Shown: positions 35,661-48,800 of the stretch, one piece after another
How the letters are laid out: every line of letters starts with the position of its first letter
Numbering within the stretch: the stretch's first letter is position 1
DNA from: Rhynochetos jubatus
Taxonomy: Eukaryota > Chordata > Aves > Eurypygiformes > Rhynochetidae
Assembly: GCA_027574665.1 (NCBI GenBank)
Contig: CM050656.1
Location: 5,827,001 to 5,891,000, forward strand
Length of the DNA stretch: 64,000 nt
Direction: 5' to 3'
Notes under the pieces: generated by a model
Seen by the model: only the letters and a program-made list of their open reading frames with translations
What the model was told of the DNA's origin: nothing
Database searches by the model: none
Made by a program: the position numbers and the translations under genes

Positions 35661-38600
35661 TAAAGCAACTTTCATCAGTGAGAAATGACACTGGGGCTAG
35701 CAGCTGCAAACCGAAATGCAGTGAAGTTACATTTTTTTGTATTCATTCATGCACTTAGATGAAAAGCCAGGTTCTTGGAAAGCAGAATTCTTTATATTTA
35801 GATGTTTGTAGGTATCTGGTTGCAAAATGTACATTTGAAAACTGTAGCCTGTATTTATAGATTTAAAAAAACCCAGACCAACTCCCTCCCCCCAAAAAAA
35901 ACCCAAACCAAAAGCCCCCAGTGATTCTGGAGATCAAAATAAGGGATCTATTCCAGCTGAAGAATCAAATGCACCATAAGGTCCCCCTGGACTAAGACTT
36001 CTCACTAGTGGCATCCCAGCTAAATTTAGACTTTCAAATTAAAACCATCTCTGCTGAGAACCCAAATCTGTACGCTTGTTCTGGAGTTAATGAAAAGACA
36101 GAGATACTTCCTAAAGGTTGATACAGCCACCTAGGATCTGGAGTTGCGTGTGAGTCTCTGCGGACTCTCATGCAAGGCTCTGACGCTCCTGAATTAGACA
36201 GAATGAGTTCAGGACCGAATTTAAGTGTGAAGTTTTGGGTAGGCTGTAGTGAATTGAGCCATGTATTTTGATTAGCTTTCAAAAGAGGGTGGAGCCAGCT
36301 TAGTGCTGTATGCTGGTACAAAAGGCCACGTACAGAGTTGAGTGGATATGAAGGATCTCAATAAAGGCTGAGAGGAAGTCCACATTGATCAAAACTGACT
36401 TCAAAAATTATTTTTCTAAGTACAGATCCCATGATCTTTCAGTGGACTGTATATGCAGCTTCCTTTTGTGATCTCTTGTCCATAGCATGCAGCAGTTCCT
36501 ACACTTGTGTTTTCTGAAATGTCCTTTTGATGGGTGTGCTTCTGCAGACATCGTCTTGGAGTGCCTTGCTGACTTAATAACAAAGCGGGTGAATGACAGC
36601 CTGAAGGGGGATAACAGACAAGGAATTGGAGACTACATTTATCTGGGGAAGTGGCATCATTCGGAAGATTCACAGGCTAGCTGCAATGTTGACTGTAGTT
36701 CAGTTTTCAGATCATACGAGGCATACAAGCCTGAAGTAAGTACTGTATGCAGTCTTAGGAAGAATAGGGATTCTTATCAGAACAGTCTGACAGGAGATCC
36801 CCAACGGAAACCTTGGAGTAGTCCTTAAGAGGTAGATGATAGCAGAGGTGAAACAACTAGTTGAACAACAAGTTTCATCAAAACCATGTCAGGGATGCTA
36901 TCCTCTGCCAGTTCCACTGGAGGAGTTGTAAGAATTGGGCCCAGGGGGTAAAGAAAATATACTTCAGTGCAGTCAATCATAATTCCAGTTTATGGATGCA
37001 AAACCCATCCCATTTACTAACCAGAAGATTTTGCTGTGCTTTTTTCCAAGTTCCCACACCAGTTGTCTACTGGTCTATTACCTATATAAAATTTTAGGTG
37101 TAAAAATCTCGCTTTCATGGTGTGTATGTATTTATTCTAGTTTCAGTTAAAGTGAGAACAGAATGTGGCCGCTTCACTGTGTAACAGCGTTCTCTACTTC
37201 AGCCTAGTAAGTACTCTTTTTGCTTTATTTAAATATTATCATTTTCTTCTTCTTGCCTGAAAAAAAGTTCTTTTGAAATTTTGACTCACACCCAAGGGCT
37301 TTGTAAAAATGGAATGTGCAATTAATATAAACCCATTTAATCGTATCTGGAATTGTGGGGCAAAAGGCAGAATCAATTCTTGATGCCTCTCTTGTGCAAC
37401 CAGCATTCCCTTGGAGTAGCAAGATTCCAGTATTAGTGGAAAGCATTTTTGTAAGACATCCCAGCCTGTGCCAGCACGGCGTGTAATGCACACCAAACAG
37501 GCTAGCTCATGAAGAAAAACATGTTTACAGGAACTGGAATGACTTCTTTGTTGTTTACTTGTGAAAAGAATGGCTTCAGGAGTACTTCGAGAGAGAATCT
37601 AGCTTTTGAATTATGACCGAAACAGCATTTCAGTGTGAATAGGCAGAATTTTCATGACCTTGAGGCTGTTCCAGGAGCTGCTGAACAGATGCCCCATCCA
37701 ACAGTTGATCTGTTAGGTGCATTGTCATCGAAACACACGGCTGTACATGCCACCCTGAGTCACCCCAGGGAAAGTGAGTCACTCTTCAGTAAAAGCAAAC
37801 CCTGCTCCAGAGCACTTCCAGAGTCTGCTGTCTTCTTTTGCTGATGGATCAAGCTCATTTGACTATTTCAGTGCTTCAGCATAAAATTCAGCAAAAATTC
37901 AACATAAAACCCCAAATTGGCTGAGATGGTCAGTAATGTGTGAGGTTTTACGTGCAACAATGCTGCTTGTGCTGATGCATGCTGGCTCTCTTACAGCACA
38001 CTGTAGAAATCTTGCTTCCAGTTACAGGATTTTGGAATTCCTCTGGTTATTTCCTGTTCATTTTTATCTGCTCCCCTCCAGGGATCTGTAATTGCGCCTG
38101 ATTTTTTTTACCTCTGGTAGATATGCATCATCAGTACTCATTAAAGGCTTCCAGCCTCTCTGGTTTGAGGTGGGTTTTGTTTTGTTTCTTTTCTTTTGAT
38201 TTGTTTAGTTTTGTTTTCCCTAAAGAGCAGTTTGTAATTCATGCAGCAGAAGTGTCTTTTGGCTTTAGGCGTGAGATCCTGGAGATCCTACTCACTGTGG
38301 CACAGGTGCTGTTTCATCTCTCTTCACCTGGGTGTGGAAGGTGTTTGAGTATTGCCCATGCCGTCGATCAACTTACCCCTCTTGTTCCACTTATATCTGA
38401 CTGTTTATCAGGATCCATGGGTACGTCGACAGTACCTGGGCAGGAAGCAGCTCAAGGCAAGAGAAGGAAAAAACCTGACCAAATGAAAAATATACTGACA
38501 GCAGAGGATGATTTTCCTTTCATCTTTCCTGGTAGAGTAGCTGCCCAACAGGGCTTCTAGCTAGATGCCAAAGGAGAAGTTGTCACCATGAGCAACCATA

Positions 38601-40280
38601 GTGGAAAGTATTTGTGTTGTGAATGTCCAGCCAGCACAGCTCCGAGCGAGTTACTTGTGCAAAGAGCAGTACCAAAGTATGCACATCTTCTCTTCTTTTT
38701 TTTTTCTTTTTTTTTTTTTTTTGCCAAGAGTAGGCAGTGGGGAGAGGGGTGATTCACACATGAGTTAGACATCACTTACAGTAAGTGTGTTTCCCTTAAA
38801 GAGCTTATTCAGGCAATCCTGTGAACACAGCAATGCTCTTGTAGGGATTGTCATGCAATTTTTAGGTTCTCATCCTTTCGTTTTCTTTCTGCTCCTGGTA
38901 CTCCTTGTCTTTGCTCCTCTAGATTTTCTCCCATTTTATTAACACCATTCTGTACGTTTTACAGCATCTTCTATTACGTGATCTCCTGGTTCTTTTTGAA
39001 GTTTACATTATCCTTGTGGCACGAAGTTCTTGCTGTTTGCAAGTGGGGAAACAGACACTGACAATCAGTCCACAGAACTCTTGGCTCTTCTTCATGTGCC
39101 TTGTGTACAAAGTTGTTGTACAATGTGCCCAAGCTGTTGTATGATGTGCCCTATTCTAACTTCTGTCAAAGAAAGAAACAAAAACTGAAGAGTTGTTTGG
39201 CCAAATGCTCTTCCTCCTGCCAGTGTGGGGTCTCTCTGTACTGCAGATTTACTAGTGATGTATTCATGGGGCCAAGGGGTGCATTTTCTGGAGAAACATT
39301 TGTGTAGCTGAACAAATCTCCCTTATCAGGCTGTATTTTCGTAATTTCAGTCCTTAATTTCATTCCCTGCATTTCCCTATGCTTCCCTTTTTAAGCAACA
39401 AATAGCAGTGTATTCTGTAGGATCATTGCTCTACACTTGCCTTCCTTCTCTCCCCAGATTAATGAAACTCTGCTTTGCCAAACCAAATTTTAGGTTTTTA
39501 CTTTGCAGGCCTTTCCTCCCCTTTCTTATTATTTTTCTGACTAGCTGGAGTGATCTCTTCCGATCTCTGCTCTGAAGACTGGAGCTATCCTGGTGCTTTC
39601 CCTGCTTCAGCAGTGGGAGGTAAGTGACTGGATAACCATGGCCATATAACTGTCTTGTGCTGCCCTCAGCGTGGCCAGGAGACAGGCTGGGACAAAGAAA
39701 TTGCAGGAAGAAGATGGCTGTGTGCATGGGGGCACATGGGGGTGAGTCACATGGGATGAGAAGCGTGATGGTGTTGCAGCAGTGGCAACTGCTTCATCCT
39801 CCAAAGCTGATGCTCTGTGGGAAGCAGATTGCGTATGACTCAGTTGGCTTTGCTGAGTCCTGCACAAGGCTAAATGAAGCCCAGGCTGACCCCAGAGGTC
39901 TGCAGTGAGTTCATCCTATTGATGCACACAGCTGTGAGATGTCTGAATCCTGTCTCTCCAGCCAGTGCTGGCACAAGTTAAGACTACTACAGAACTGATG
40001 CTCAGATCAGGGGAGAGCAGAGCATGGGAGAGTCTTCCAAGGCTCACTGTGAAGCAGTGCTTCAGAGGAAGAAATTAAAGGGTAATGGGGATCTCTCAGA
40101 GCTCTCCTTATCTTGTTAAAATAATTACAGTAATAACAACCAAAGGACAGCTTTCCCGAAGTGTTTAATAGCCATGATAGGTTCTGACAGTCCCAGCTGC
40201 TGCTACAGCACATTCCCTGGATATACAGCAGCTATTGACTGACTGTGGGCAAGGCACACACCCCACTTGTTTTCCTATTG
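35661..40280. other. Unique non-coding sequence with low-complexity tracts
   Basis: A/C-rich low complexity spans about 35863-35920, and T-rich tracts lie near 38168-38215 and at 38696-38722 (about 25 T with one C). A plus-strand frame of 145 codons at 38123-38560 and one of 113 codons at 36487-36828 have no recognisable domains. No transposon was recognised until the CR1 at 40281. Confidence 0.5.
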
Positions 40281-40700
40281 TAGAATCATTTATATTGGAA
40301 AAGACCTTTAAGATCATCCAGTCCAACTGTTAACATAGCCCTGCCAGGTCCACAACTAAACCATGTCCCTAAGCACCATATCTACACCTCTTTTAAATCC
40401 CTCCTGGGATGGTGACTTCACCACCTCCCTGGGCAGCCCGTTTCAATGCCTGACAGCCCTTTTGGTGAAGAAATTTTCCCTAATATCCAATCTAAACCTC
40501 CTCTGGCACAACTTGAGGCCGTTTCTTCTCATCCCATCACTTGTCCCTTGGGAGAAGAGACCAGGCCCTGCTTCTCTGCACCCTCTTTTCAGGGAGCTGT
40601 AGAGAACAATAAGGTCTCCCCTGAGCCTCGTCTTCTCCAGGCTGAACCCCCCCAGCTCCCTCAGCTGCTCTTCACAGGACTTATGCTCTAGACCCTTCCC
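40281..40700 (-). repeat. CR1 LINE, 5'-truncated 3' end (avian), minus strand
   Basis: About 420 bp of CR1 in minus orientation. Read on the plus strand it begins with the complemented tail 'tagaatcatttatattggaa' and 'aagatcatccagtccaactg'. It continues through 'aaccatgtccctaagcacca', 'atccctcctgggatggtgac', 'cctccctgggcagcccgttt', 'aatatccaatctaaacctcc', 'cttgtcccttgggagaagag' and 'ctcttcacaggacttatgct'. This is a different CR1 subfamily style from the three plus-strand copies, with a 3' end of the GGTTGGACTGGATGATCTT type. Overlapping frames here on both strands are shadows. Confidence 0.95.
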
Positions 40701-41892
40701 TCCTCTCATTCCATTTCACCTATCTCAGTTTGACCAGTATGTGCAAAATCAGTGGCTATCTGTCCCATTTCTGGCACAAAGGAGCCTTGACTTCCATGAT
40801 TCCTGTTGAACGTTGCTGTTAACATCACTAGAGTCAGGTATTTGCTGAATGACTCCATGGTGGAGTTAGCGACAGCACACAGCATGGCTATTTTCCCTAT
40901 GCTTCAGCCTTTTACTGGCAGCATCACTGTGAAAGTGTAGCATGAAGTGGATGTTGGGCCAGTATCAAAAATGAACAAATAGGGTGGTGGCAGGACCATT
41001 AGTGGGACTTCATATTTGGCAATATTATGGTTCGATGGAGTATTGACGGATAGGCATACAGTGAGTTGTGGTTGTAAGAAAAGTGCATCTTGTCCAAGAA
41101 ATCTGATGTCAGATTTCCATGAGGTTATGAGGTTAATGGATTGAAGTTTTCTTAAAAAAAAAACCCTAACCAATCAAAACCAAAAAAGAACCCCCAACAC
41201 ACATTATGTGATATTGCTGAAATGTTCACTAAACAGATTAAGTACTGTCTCAGGGTAGCTGACAGTAGCAAGTAGAAAGTAGGTGGATCTAGTGGGTTTG
41301 CATATGGAGTGGTTAGGTTTTTTGATACTTGAGGCTAGAACTTTAAAACCATTGCTGATAGAAATTTCTGCATGATGTGAATGTTGATCCAATGCTGAAT
41401 AATGACAAGAGCAGAGTAGTGCAACGGGTTGTGGTCAATCACCTGCCAAGTTGGAACCCTCTGAGAAAAAAACATTTTTTAGCACAGCTTGGTATTGGGT
41501 CTTACAAGTGCTGGGGAAGCACAGGAGGCAGGTAGGCAGTGTCTGCAGAGAGGCACCTTGTCCTAGAAAGCCTGAACCCTAGGTGATTCTGCATTTGTTG
41601 GGGAGCAGGGGCAATGCCTGTGGCAGGGTGTTGCATAGTGTTATGCTGCTGCTGGTAGAAACAATGACAAGCTGGAGAAAGTGCGTTCAAGAGGAGGAAA
41701 CCTTCCTGAACTTGAGGGCTTTAGCCTCTAACTTATTAAAAAGGTTAAGTGACTTGATGATAAGAAATCTCGGTACATTAAGGGATTCTTAATGTGGCAG
41801 AGAAAAGCGTGGCAAAAACTGGGGGTTGGAAACTGAGATCAGACAAATAAAGGGAATAAAGTAATAAATTCTAAACATAAGATATAAAGAGT
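40701..41892. other. Unique non-coding sequence
   Basis: An A/C-rich low-complexity tract lies at 41153-41195. No exon or transposon was recognised. Confidence 0.5.
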
Positions 41893-42036
41893 CCCTGGAA
41901 CAAGTGAAGGCTCTTGGCCTTCTGAAATCAAGACTGGATGCTTTTTTGGCACTTGTTTTCGGCTAGAACATGAGTTTATGGGATCAGAGGTAATGGAGAG
42001 AAGTTTCGGATCAGGCAGTGGGATTGAATGGGTCCA
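41893..42036 (+). repeat. Ancient CR1-like 3' end relic
   Basis: The run 'caagtgaaggctcttggcct', 'tctgaaatcaagactggatg', 'cttttttggcac' and, further on, 'gtgggattgaatgggtcc' follows the order of the 3' region of an old amniote CR1-type LINE (remembered as ...AAATCAAGACTGGATGTCTTTCTAAAAG... and ...AGATGATCTAATGGTCCC). Divergence is strong and the match is by eye. It ends against an 18-T homopolymer. Confidence 0.5.
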
Positions 42037-42824
42037 GCAGTCTTTTTTTTTTTTTTTTTTATAAAGTCTTGAAAAATGTTATCACCTAAAGCATAGGGTC
42101 AGGCGCAGAGCCAGTTTTCTCTCATGGATGGTAAAGGCAGATGTTAATCGTATCGCATTCTTGCTAACCTTCACCAGATTTTCTTTGACATCCTTAAAAG
42201 GGTCTGATTTAGCTCGGTGGGAGGGTTTTCATTGGCTTCAGTGAAAATGAGTGAGTTAAAATAGCATTGCTTTTACTCCCAGATCAGCACTCTGGTTTGG
42301 TAGTGTTCCCTTCAAGATATCAAACGCAAAGGATTCACTAACACATTCTTACACAGGCAGCCCTTTAGAGTGCAATTTTAAAGCACTGGAGTATGGATAT
42401 TTGACTGATTATCTTTCCAAGAGCTAAGACAGAAATCAGAATTGGGACATTGCATTTTGCAGTGTCATTTGGTAACAACTGCAATAAATCTGATGTATTA
42501 CTACCCATATAAATTAACTGAAAGATCAGAATCAGACTCGTTTATATTTGCAGGATTCAGTTGTAATTGCTTTCATGTCTTCACTGTTCTTTCCATGGAG
42601 ATCTCCCTGGACTTTCAGGTTTGAAGAATTATTTTGAAAAAGGAGGTGCAGGGGGAAGGGGGAGGATAAAGGCAGAGGGAGGGAAAGCCTGTCTGCAAGG
42701 CAGATTTTTTTTCCAGGCTTTCACAGCTATATTAAAAAGTACCTAGAGACAAATAAAAAAAAAAGAGGTATTCCTTGCCCCAGCACAGTTACTGTTGCTC
42801 ATAAAACCCACATAGACAGTGGTG
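42037..42824. other. T18 run, G-rich patch and unclassified sequence
   Basis: T18 occupies 42043-42060. Near 42203 'ctgatttagctcggtgggag' and 'ttcattggcttcagtg' echo the CATTGACTTCAGTGG words of amniote palindromic repeats but are not enough to call. A purine-rich stretch 42640-42690 has G runs at 42651-42655, 42658-42662, 42677-42679 and 42681-42683, a weak quadruplex candidate with a 14-base loop. Confidence 0.5.
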
Positions 42825-45800
42825 CCTAACAACGTGTTTGGGCAGCTCTTGTTTGAGTACTGCACCAGGTTATTGTATAATGGATTATCCGCGCTGTGTA
42901 TCTCTTTTTCCCTGGAGGAGAGCCTGCCAATTCCTGATCCTGCTCCAAACTGCTGCTTTTGCTACCTGTTTCCCAGTGACTGGGAGAAGATGGTATTTCA
43001 TTTGAAAATAGGTTGTGTTTGTTTGTCTTGCGTGCTACTAGGCAAGTATTCTTTGCAGGCCTCAGCCAGGATCTCTGTTTTCTGTTCAATGCGCGTGCAG
43101 AATTCCCATGAAAGCTAATGGATATGCAGTAGAAGAGGCTGGGGAGGGCTTTGCAGGTCGGTGCAGCCAGTGAAGGGACTGCCAAGTTTCTGTCTGTTGC
43201 TGTGTGCACAACGCACACTGAAGCCAGCAAGCAGACATAGCGTGCCACAAAGGCCAGCATGAAGTCTCTGCTGCCCTATCTTGTCTTAGCAGGGGGGATG
43301 TATGAGGAATTGAGGGGAAGGAGCTGTATTCCTGGCGGTGCTGAGAGAAAAGCTGTGCTAGGGACAGTGAAAGAGAGGTACCTAATGGGGACAGTACACC
43401 TGAGCCTCAGAGGTTGCTGCTGTGTGGGGAAAGGAGCTGCAGGCCTGCGTTGGTGACTGAGGTCCCAGGCAGGGTGTTCTGAGAGGCAGGAGTGCTCAGT
43501 GGAGAGTAGAAGCCCTGTAGTGCCCAGAAGGCTTGTTACAACTCTGTGAGAGAGGATCTCATTTCCTATTTGCTTCCCATTATACTCCTGTTCCCTCAGA
43601 AGCTGCCACATTCAGACTATGCTTGGAGTTTGTCTGCCTTGATACTCTGAACTGAGAGGTGCCAGCAGACTGTTGGAAAGGAATGGGGGTTAGGCATAAG
43701 AGCAGAGAAGGAAGAGAGAGAAGCTGTCACTGTAGGAGAGTACCAGATCATTGGTTTGGACTCCATGGCTTAGGGAAGCACAATAGGACTGGATGGATCA
43801 TTTTAGATGAATGATTGCATTGGTCAGTTTAGCCCTCTGTGTGTGTCTGAACTACCTGGGACTAGAATTTATCCAGAAGTTCACATACATTGCATGCAAT
43901 CGTATTTTAGTGTACAGGATCTACTCTGCACATGCTCTCTTCAGCAAGTTCTTCCCATGTTTCCTAATGTTGATAAGCTAGTAGATAACATTTCGGTCTC
44001 TTGGTTGGCAAACCAAAATACCCATAGGCAAGTAGTTCACTTGAGTATTGACACAAAGCATATTAATATTGAAAATTTGCTATAACAAAACAAAAACAAA
44101 ATTAGTATCAGAAATGTAATGTTGTGTGAATGGTGCCCTTCAGAATTCCCTGGAAGGAGAGAAGATGGCTATTTCATTTCCTGTGATGCAGGCTGTTGGG
44201 ATTTGTCTGATACCAGGCTGTGCCTTTCTGTCCTCAGGTTGCCATTTGAGTTTTACAGCAGACACACAGCAAAATATAAATTCTTCATGTTTCAGTGAAT
44301 CAGGATTCAGCTTAGTCCAGCCACTGACTTGTAGTCAGTCCCTTTGGCATGGAAGATTGATTCAGCTTTGGCCTCTTCTGAGTTTGAGGCATCATTGTAG
44401 TTTGTCCAGGCTCCATCTTTTTGTTGCCGTGTATGGAGCACTGATTTTTTTTATTTTTTGAAGGGCACGTAGGGATTAAATTAGCTGTTAAATCCCAAAG
44501 ACTGACATCTTCTGTTGTTGAAAGAATGAAATTATAGCGGTACAAATAATACTTTTCAGGTCTAGTTTGCTGATACCATGACAAAAATTCTGAGTCAGCC
44601 CTGTTAATTACACTAGACAGATCAGTGCACAGTGGGGTCTGGTGCAAAATTAAACAAACTGCAGTCCTACAGACAACCTAGAAATGCATTCTTCAGTGTC
44701 AGAGCCATCCACTGGTTCCTTCAACCTATTTTTCAACCACATAAGATTTAATTGTTGCAAATGGAATACTTGTTCTACAGAAGTCCAATAAATCTGCAGT
44801 CTGTCTTCCCAGTAATCAATCACAGATTGTGAATTTCATGAGGAAAAATCTATAAGATATGTTCTTCATGTCTAGTACGTTGGGTTATTTTCATGTCTTG
44901 TGGTTTGAATTTGGCCACTGTCATTTTAGAGGAATTTCCTGCCATCTGCGTTCAATTGAATTTTCTCACAGATTTGGGCTTGCTTGTAAATACTGGGATC
45001 TGGCAAAAGGAGTATCTTTGTTCTTCAGGGGCATATTCAAAAACCGTTAACATGGTGTTGGCAATGTGCAGGGTTAGGGAAGATCCAGGAGATGAAAAAG
45101 GTATAAATTCCCCCCTCCCCCTAACAGCTGATGATTTATCTGGGAAGGAAAAAGAATGAGTGCATGAGTTTGTGGTAGAGTTTATCTTGAGCTATCATGG
45201 TATTTCATATTTTGCTTCTTAGTAGGGTGTTGGTCTTACTGTCTGCTTGTGACCACGTACACAGGCAACAGACCGAGCAGCCAAAATATTACAGCGAATT
45301 CCTGGGGGATTTCATTGCAGAGTCCCAAACAGATCAGGAGTCAATTTAACACCAGCTCTAATTTGTATTTTGGCTGCTGGTTTTGCAGTGCCAATTAATA
45401 TCCAAACAACGAGCATTAGCATATGTAGATTCTTAGAAATCACATGTTCTTCCTGTGATGTTGGGGCAAAGGGGCTACTCCAGCCTCACTTGAAGGCATT
45501 GCTGCAGTGTTACAAAATTCAAGGTAATCTCATCATCCTAATTGAAAGCTGGAGAGAGTCCTCTGCATTGCTTTCTGAGAAGAGTGTGTATAATCAAATA
45601 AAAAAAAAAAATCCAAATGTTGAGGATCAAGTTTAAACCAACAAAATCAGAACAATTCAGAAAGGATTTTATTCCTGTCTTGAGCTGAATGTCGCAATGA
45701 GAAGTAATAGGTGAAATGGATTTATATGTGTACTCCATTATGTTACCCACAAGAGATGGAAGAGGTGTCTCAACTCAGAAGGCACCTGCTTTAATTTATC

Positions 45801-48800
45801 TCATTTTGCATATTTCAATTTGCCAGACTTTGTGTTGCTTGGGCATAAATCAGGGTCAGTTCCAGCCTTGCTGAGAAAATTAGGCCTGCGAAAATAATGG
45901 CAAGGGCTTCTAGTTTTATCTTCTGTCTGGTTGCTTAACAGTTTATTCTGTTTGTAGATAAAGATGTGTTTTCTGACTGCCAGTTCTCAAACTAACCTTG
46001 GTCTTTAAGAATGGATTATTTCATCTTGTATGTCACTGGGCCAAGGTTAACTCTTCCCCAGTTCCTTTAAACACACATTACGCATTTAAACATGTGCAGC
46101 GGCCTGGGGTTCAGCACAGTGGTCTGTTGACAGTGCAGTAGAGGGAATCCTGCTTCTGCTCCCTTAGTTCTGTAGAAAGGGGAAAAACGTGTTTTGGCCA
46201 GTGAAGTCCTCAGAGTGTCTCAGCATTGTTTAGCTTTGGTTTCTGCAGCAAGCATTTTCCAAATTCTTCTGTCAGTACCTGAAAGCACTAAGTTAAGATG
46301 TTAAAACCCAGCTCTACCCAGGGAGCTAGGGGGTGACATTTTTGCATCTTCTAGAAGAACTACAGCATAAGAATCAATGTGTTGCTTTTAGTATTGCGTT
46401 TTCCATGGTCTAGAAATAGTGCCTATGAGAAAGCTCCTTGGAATACCCGTGGACACATTAAAACTTGGAGATTTTATTACTGCAACCTCTGCTGTGCCCG
46501 AGGATGCTGCGACCTGGTGGGAACAAAACAGATTGCTCTTACCTGCATGAGCAGCTGCACTTGCTTTTGCATCTTGGGGGGCTTTTAGGGCAAACAGCTT
46601 TATCAACTAGGAATGGTGTACACCGCGGATACATGGGAAGCTTACTGCTTCAGATGAATCCTGAGGAGTATTTGCACTTCTGCAGCAGGCAGGCTGGCAG
46701 TGTGAGTAAACAGGCATAATTCAGCTGAAGCAGGTTGATGTTGTGTGGTTCTGCCTTCTGCCTTTTGGAATACCAGTGTGTAGCCCTGACTGGCATGGAC
46801 CTATTCATTGCCCGGGAGCAACCTCTCATGTGGAACATTCCCCCAAGATTCAGCATATGTCTTAGCTCATCTTTCCTAAGATTTCAGAAAACTTACGAAG
46901 ATTTTGGAGGGCTTATCCAGTTCTTGCTGTGCATATTTTTCTTTCTTCTTGTCCTGTTTCCTTTTCTTTATATTAGTTTCTCTATATTAGTCTTCCTAGC
47001 ACAATGTCAGTATAGATCATTGGTTTTTTGAGGTTATTTCCAATGATGTAACTGTATTTTAACTCTTTTGTAATACCTTGGCCAGCACTGTTCCGGTTTG
47101 ACCACAAAGCTGAGGCCACCGTTGCTTTGTGAAAAAATGTTTATTCACTGCTTCTATTTTTAATAAAGCATGACTATCTTAGCAAAGATTACCTATTTGA
47201 TCTTGACAGTCAAGCCCATGATAAACATCTGGAAACACACCTTCCAAGGGGTTTTAAACCGACTCTGAGACAGAGAGGCTCCTTTTTTTAAGTAACGGTT
47301 CCAAGATTCTCTGGATCACCAGTTTAATTTGCTTGTTTACCAAACAAAGGGTTGCATTTTACACAAGCCAAATGAGCCTGGCACTGCAAATAAAAAACAG
47401 ATTACATTCGTTGCCATTAGTCACTCAAACTTAAAGGGCAGCTCCTCCCTGAAAAGCAGCTCTAAAAACAGCATTGAAGATTTCCATGGGTTTTGTCCCT
47501 TAATATTTCCAAACCATATGCACTAAAGCAGCATTTTTATTTTCTTATGTCAGTCTTGCACAATTCTAGCGTGTGATAACTGTGATGACACCTACCTTCC
47601 TTTTCTCATTTGACCTTTTACTAATGAAGTGTTTTCACATCTGACAAGCCTGTCTCCTGTTCACTTATGCAGTCCACTCTGTTCAGATTTTGTCCCTGAT
47701 TATACTGAGGCAAATTTGGGTTCTGTTGTACTCAGGAAGAGTTTTTAGTGGGATGGGATAAATCATTTCCTCCCAATGATTAGATCAAAACATGTCCTGA
47801 ATGAATCGTGCTGATTGCTTCCACTCTTCCTGCTCTTTGAGAATAACACTTCTTGCTTTGTCTTCAGGCAAGATGATAATTTGCTTTGTCCCTGATCATT
47901 TGACTTTATCGCTGTTATCCCCTCGTTCTCTCTATCATGCCTTCACACATTAGGTTATTTTCCTGCATCTCAAATGACTCCCTCCCTTCCTTCTGCTGGC
48001 TTTCCCAAACACATCCCAGGCCCTCAGTGAATTCATCTGCACGATGCTCCTCATCTAAGTCTCTACTGGAGACCAATAAAGCCAATAGGGAATTAGCTGA
48101 CAAAGACAATTGTTATTGTTATTTCCTAAGAAAACATGCTTGCATTTTCTTTTTCTTTCTCTGAATAGCTAAACGATTTTAACAATGGTTCTCTTGTTCT
48201 CTCTCCCTTATTCGCTTCTCCCTGCCATTTTGTTTCATGAAGTTAAACTGCTCATATCTCTGTGTGCTGAAGGGCATCTGTCAGGCTTGCCACAGGAAGA
48301 AATATGATATGGTGAGATTCTAGGTCATTCTGTGTAAGTTTAACTCTGACCTGCAATATGTGTGGTTATTCCAGAAAAAAGAGCATTTTTTTAAGATTCT
48401 GTACGATTTTAGCTTTGATAAGAACAGCATGCTTACCCTACAGATAGTGAAAGATTCCTAATGGCCTTGCAATCCAGTCCAGCTTCCAGCTGCTTGGGTT
48501 TTGTTGTAGTTGTGGTAAGTATATCAGCTGTTGCTGGGAACCTTCCCTGGATGGGCTGATTCAATTTCATTTGGATTCTAAGCTACGTCTCAGTAATATA
48601 GACAATCTCTGCTGAGGTACTGTGTCTGAGTGTGTGTATGTATATTTATATATGGCTCTTGGGGATTCTCCAGGCAGAAGTTTCTGGTGTCCAGGGTAAG
48701 GTGCCCCAACAACACAGAACAAAATAACCTGGAGCCTTGCATTAATCTCCCACTGTAAACCTTATAATTGCAGATGTTGGTGTTCCCATGAAATACTCAT

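Noticed and set aside
38411..38430. BamHI, NcoI and SalI sites within 20 bp, looking like a cloning polylinker
   Set aside because: No vector sequence flanks them and the surrounding DNA continues as ordinary bird sequence; coincidence is the simpler explanation.
38123..38560. 145-codon plus-strand frame with a basic patch
   Set aside because: No recognisable domain, begins in a low-complexity T-rich tract, and length is within chance expectation for 64 kb in six frames.
40363..40709. Three overlapping open frames on both strands
   Set aside because: All fall inside the minus-strand CR1 copy and are shadows of the repeat.
42203..42260. CTGATTTAGCTCGGTGGGAG and TTCATTGGCTTCAGTG, echoing amniote repeat words
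   Set aside because: Only two short words match and no inverted-repeat structure is left.
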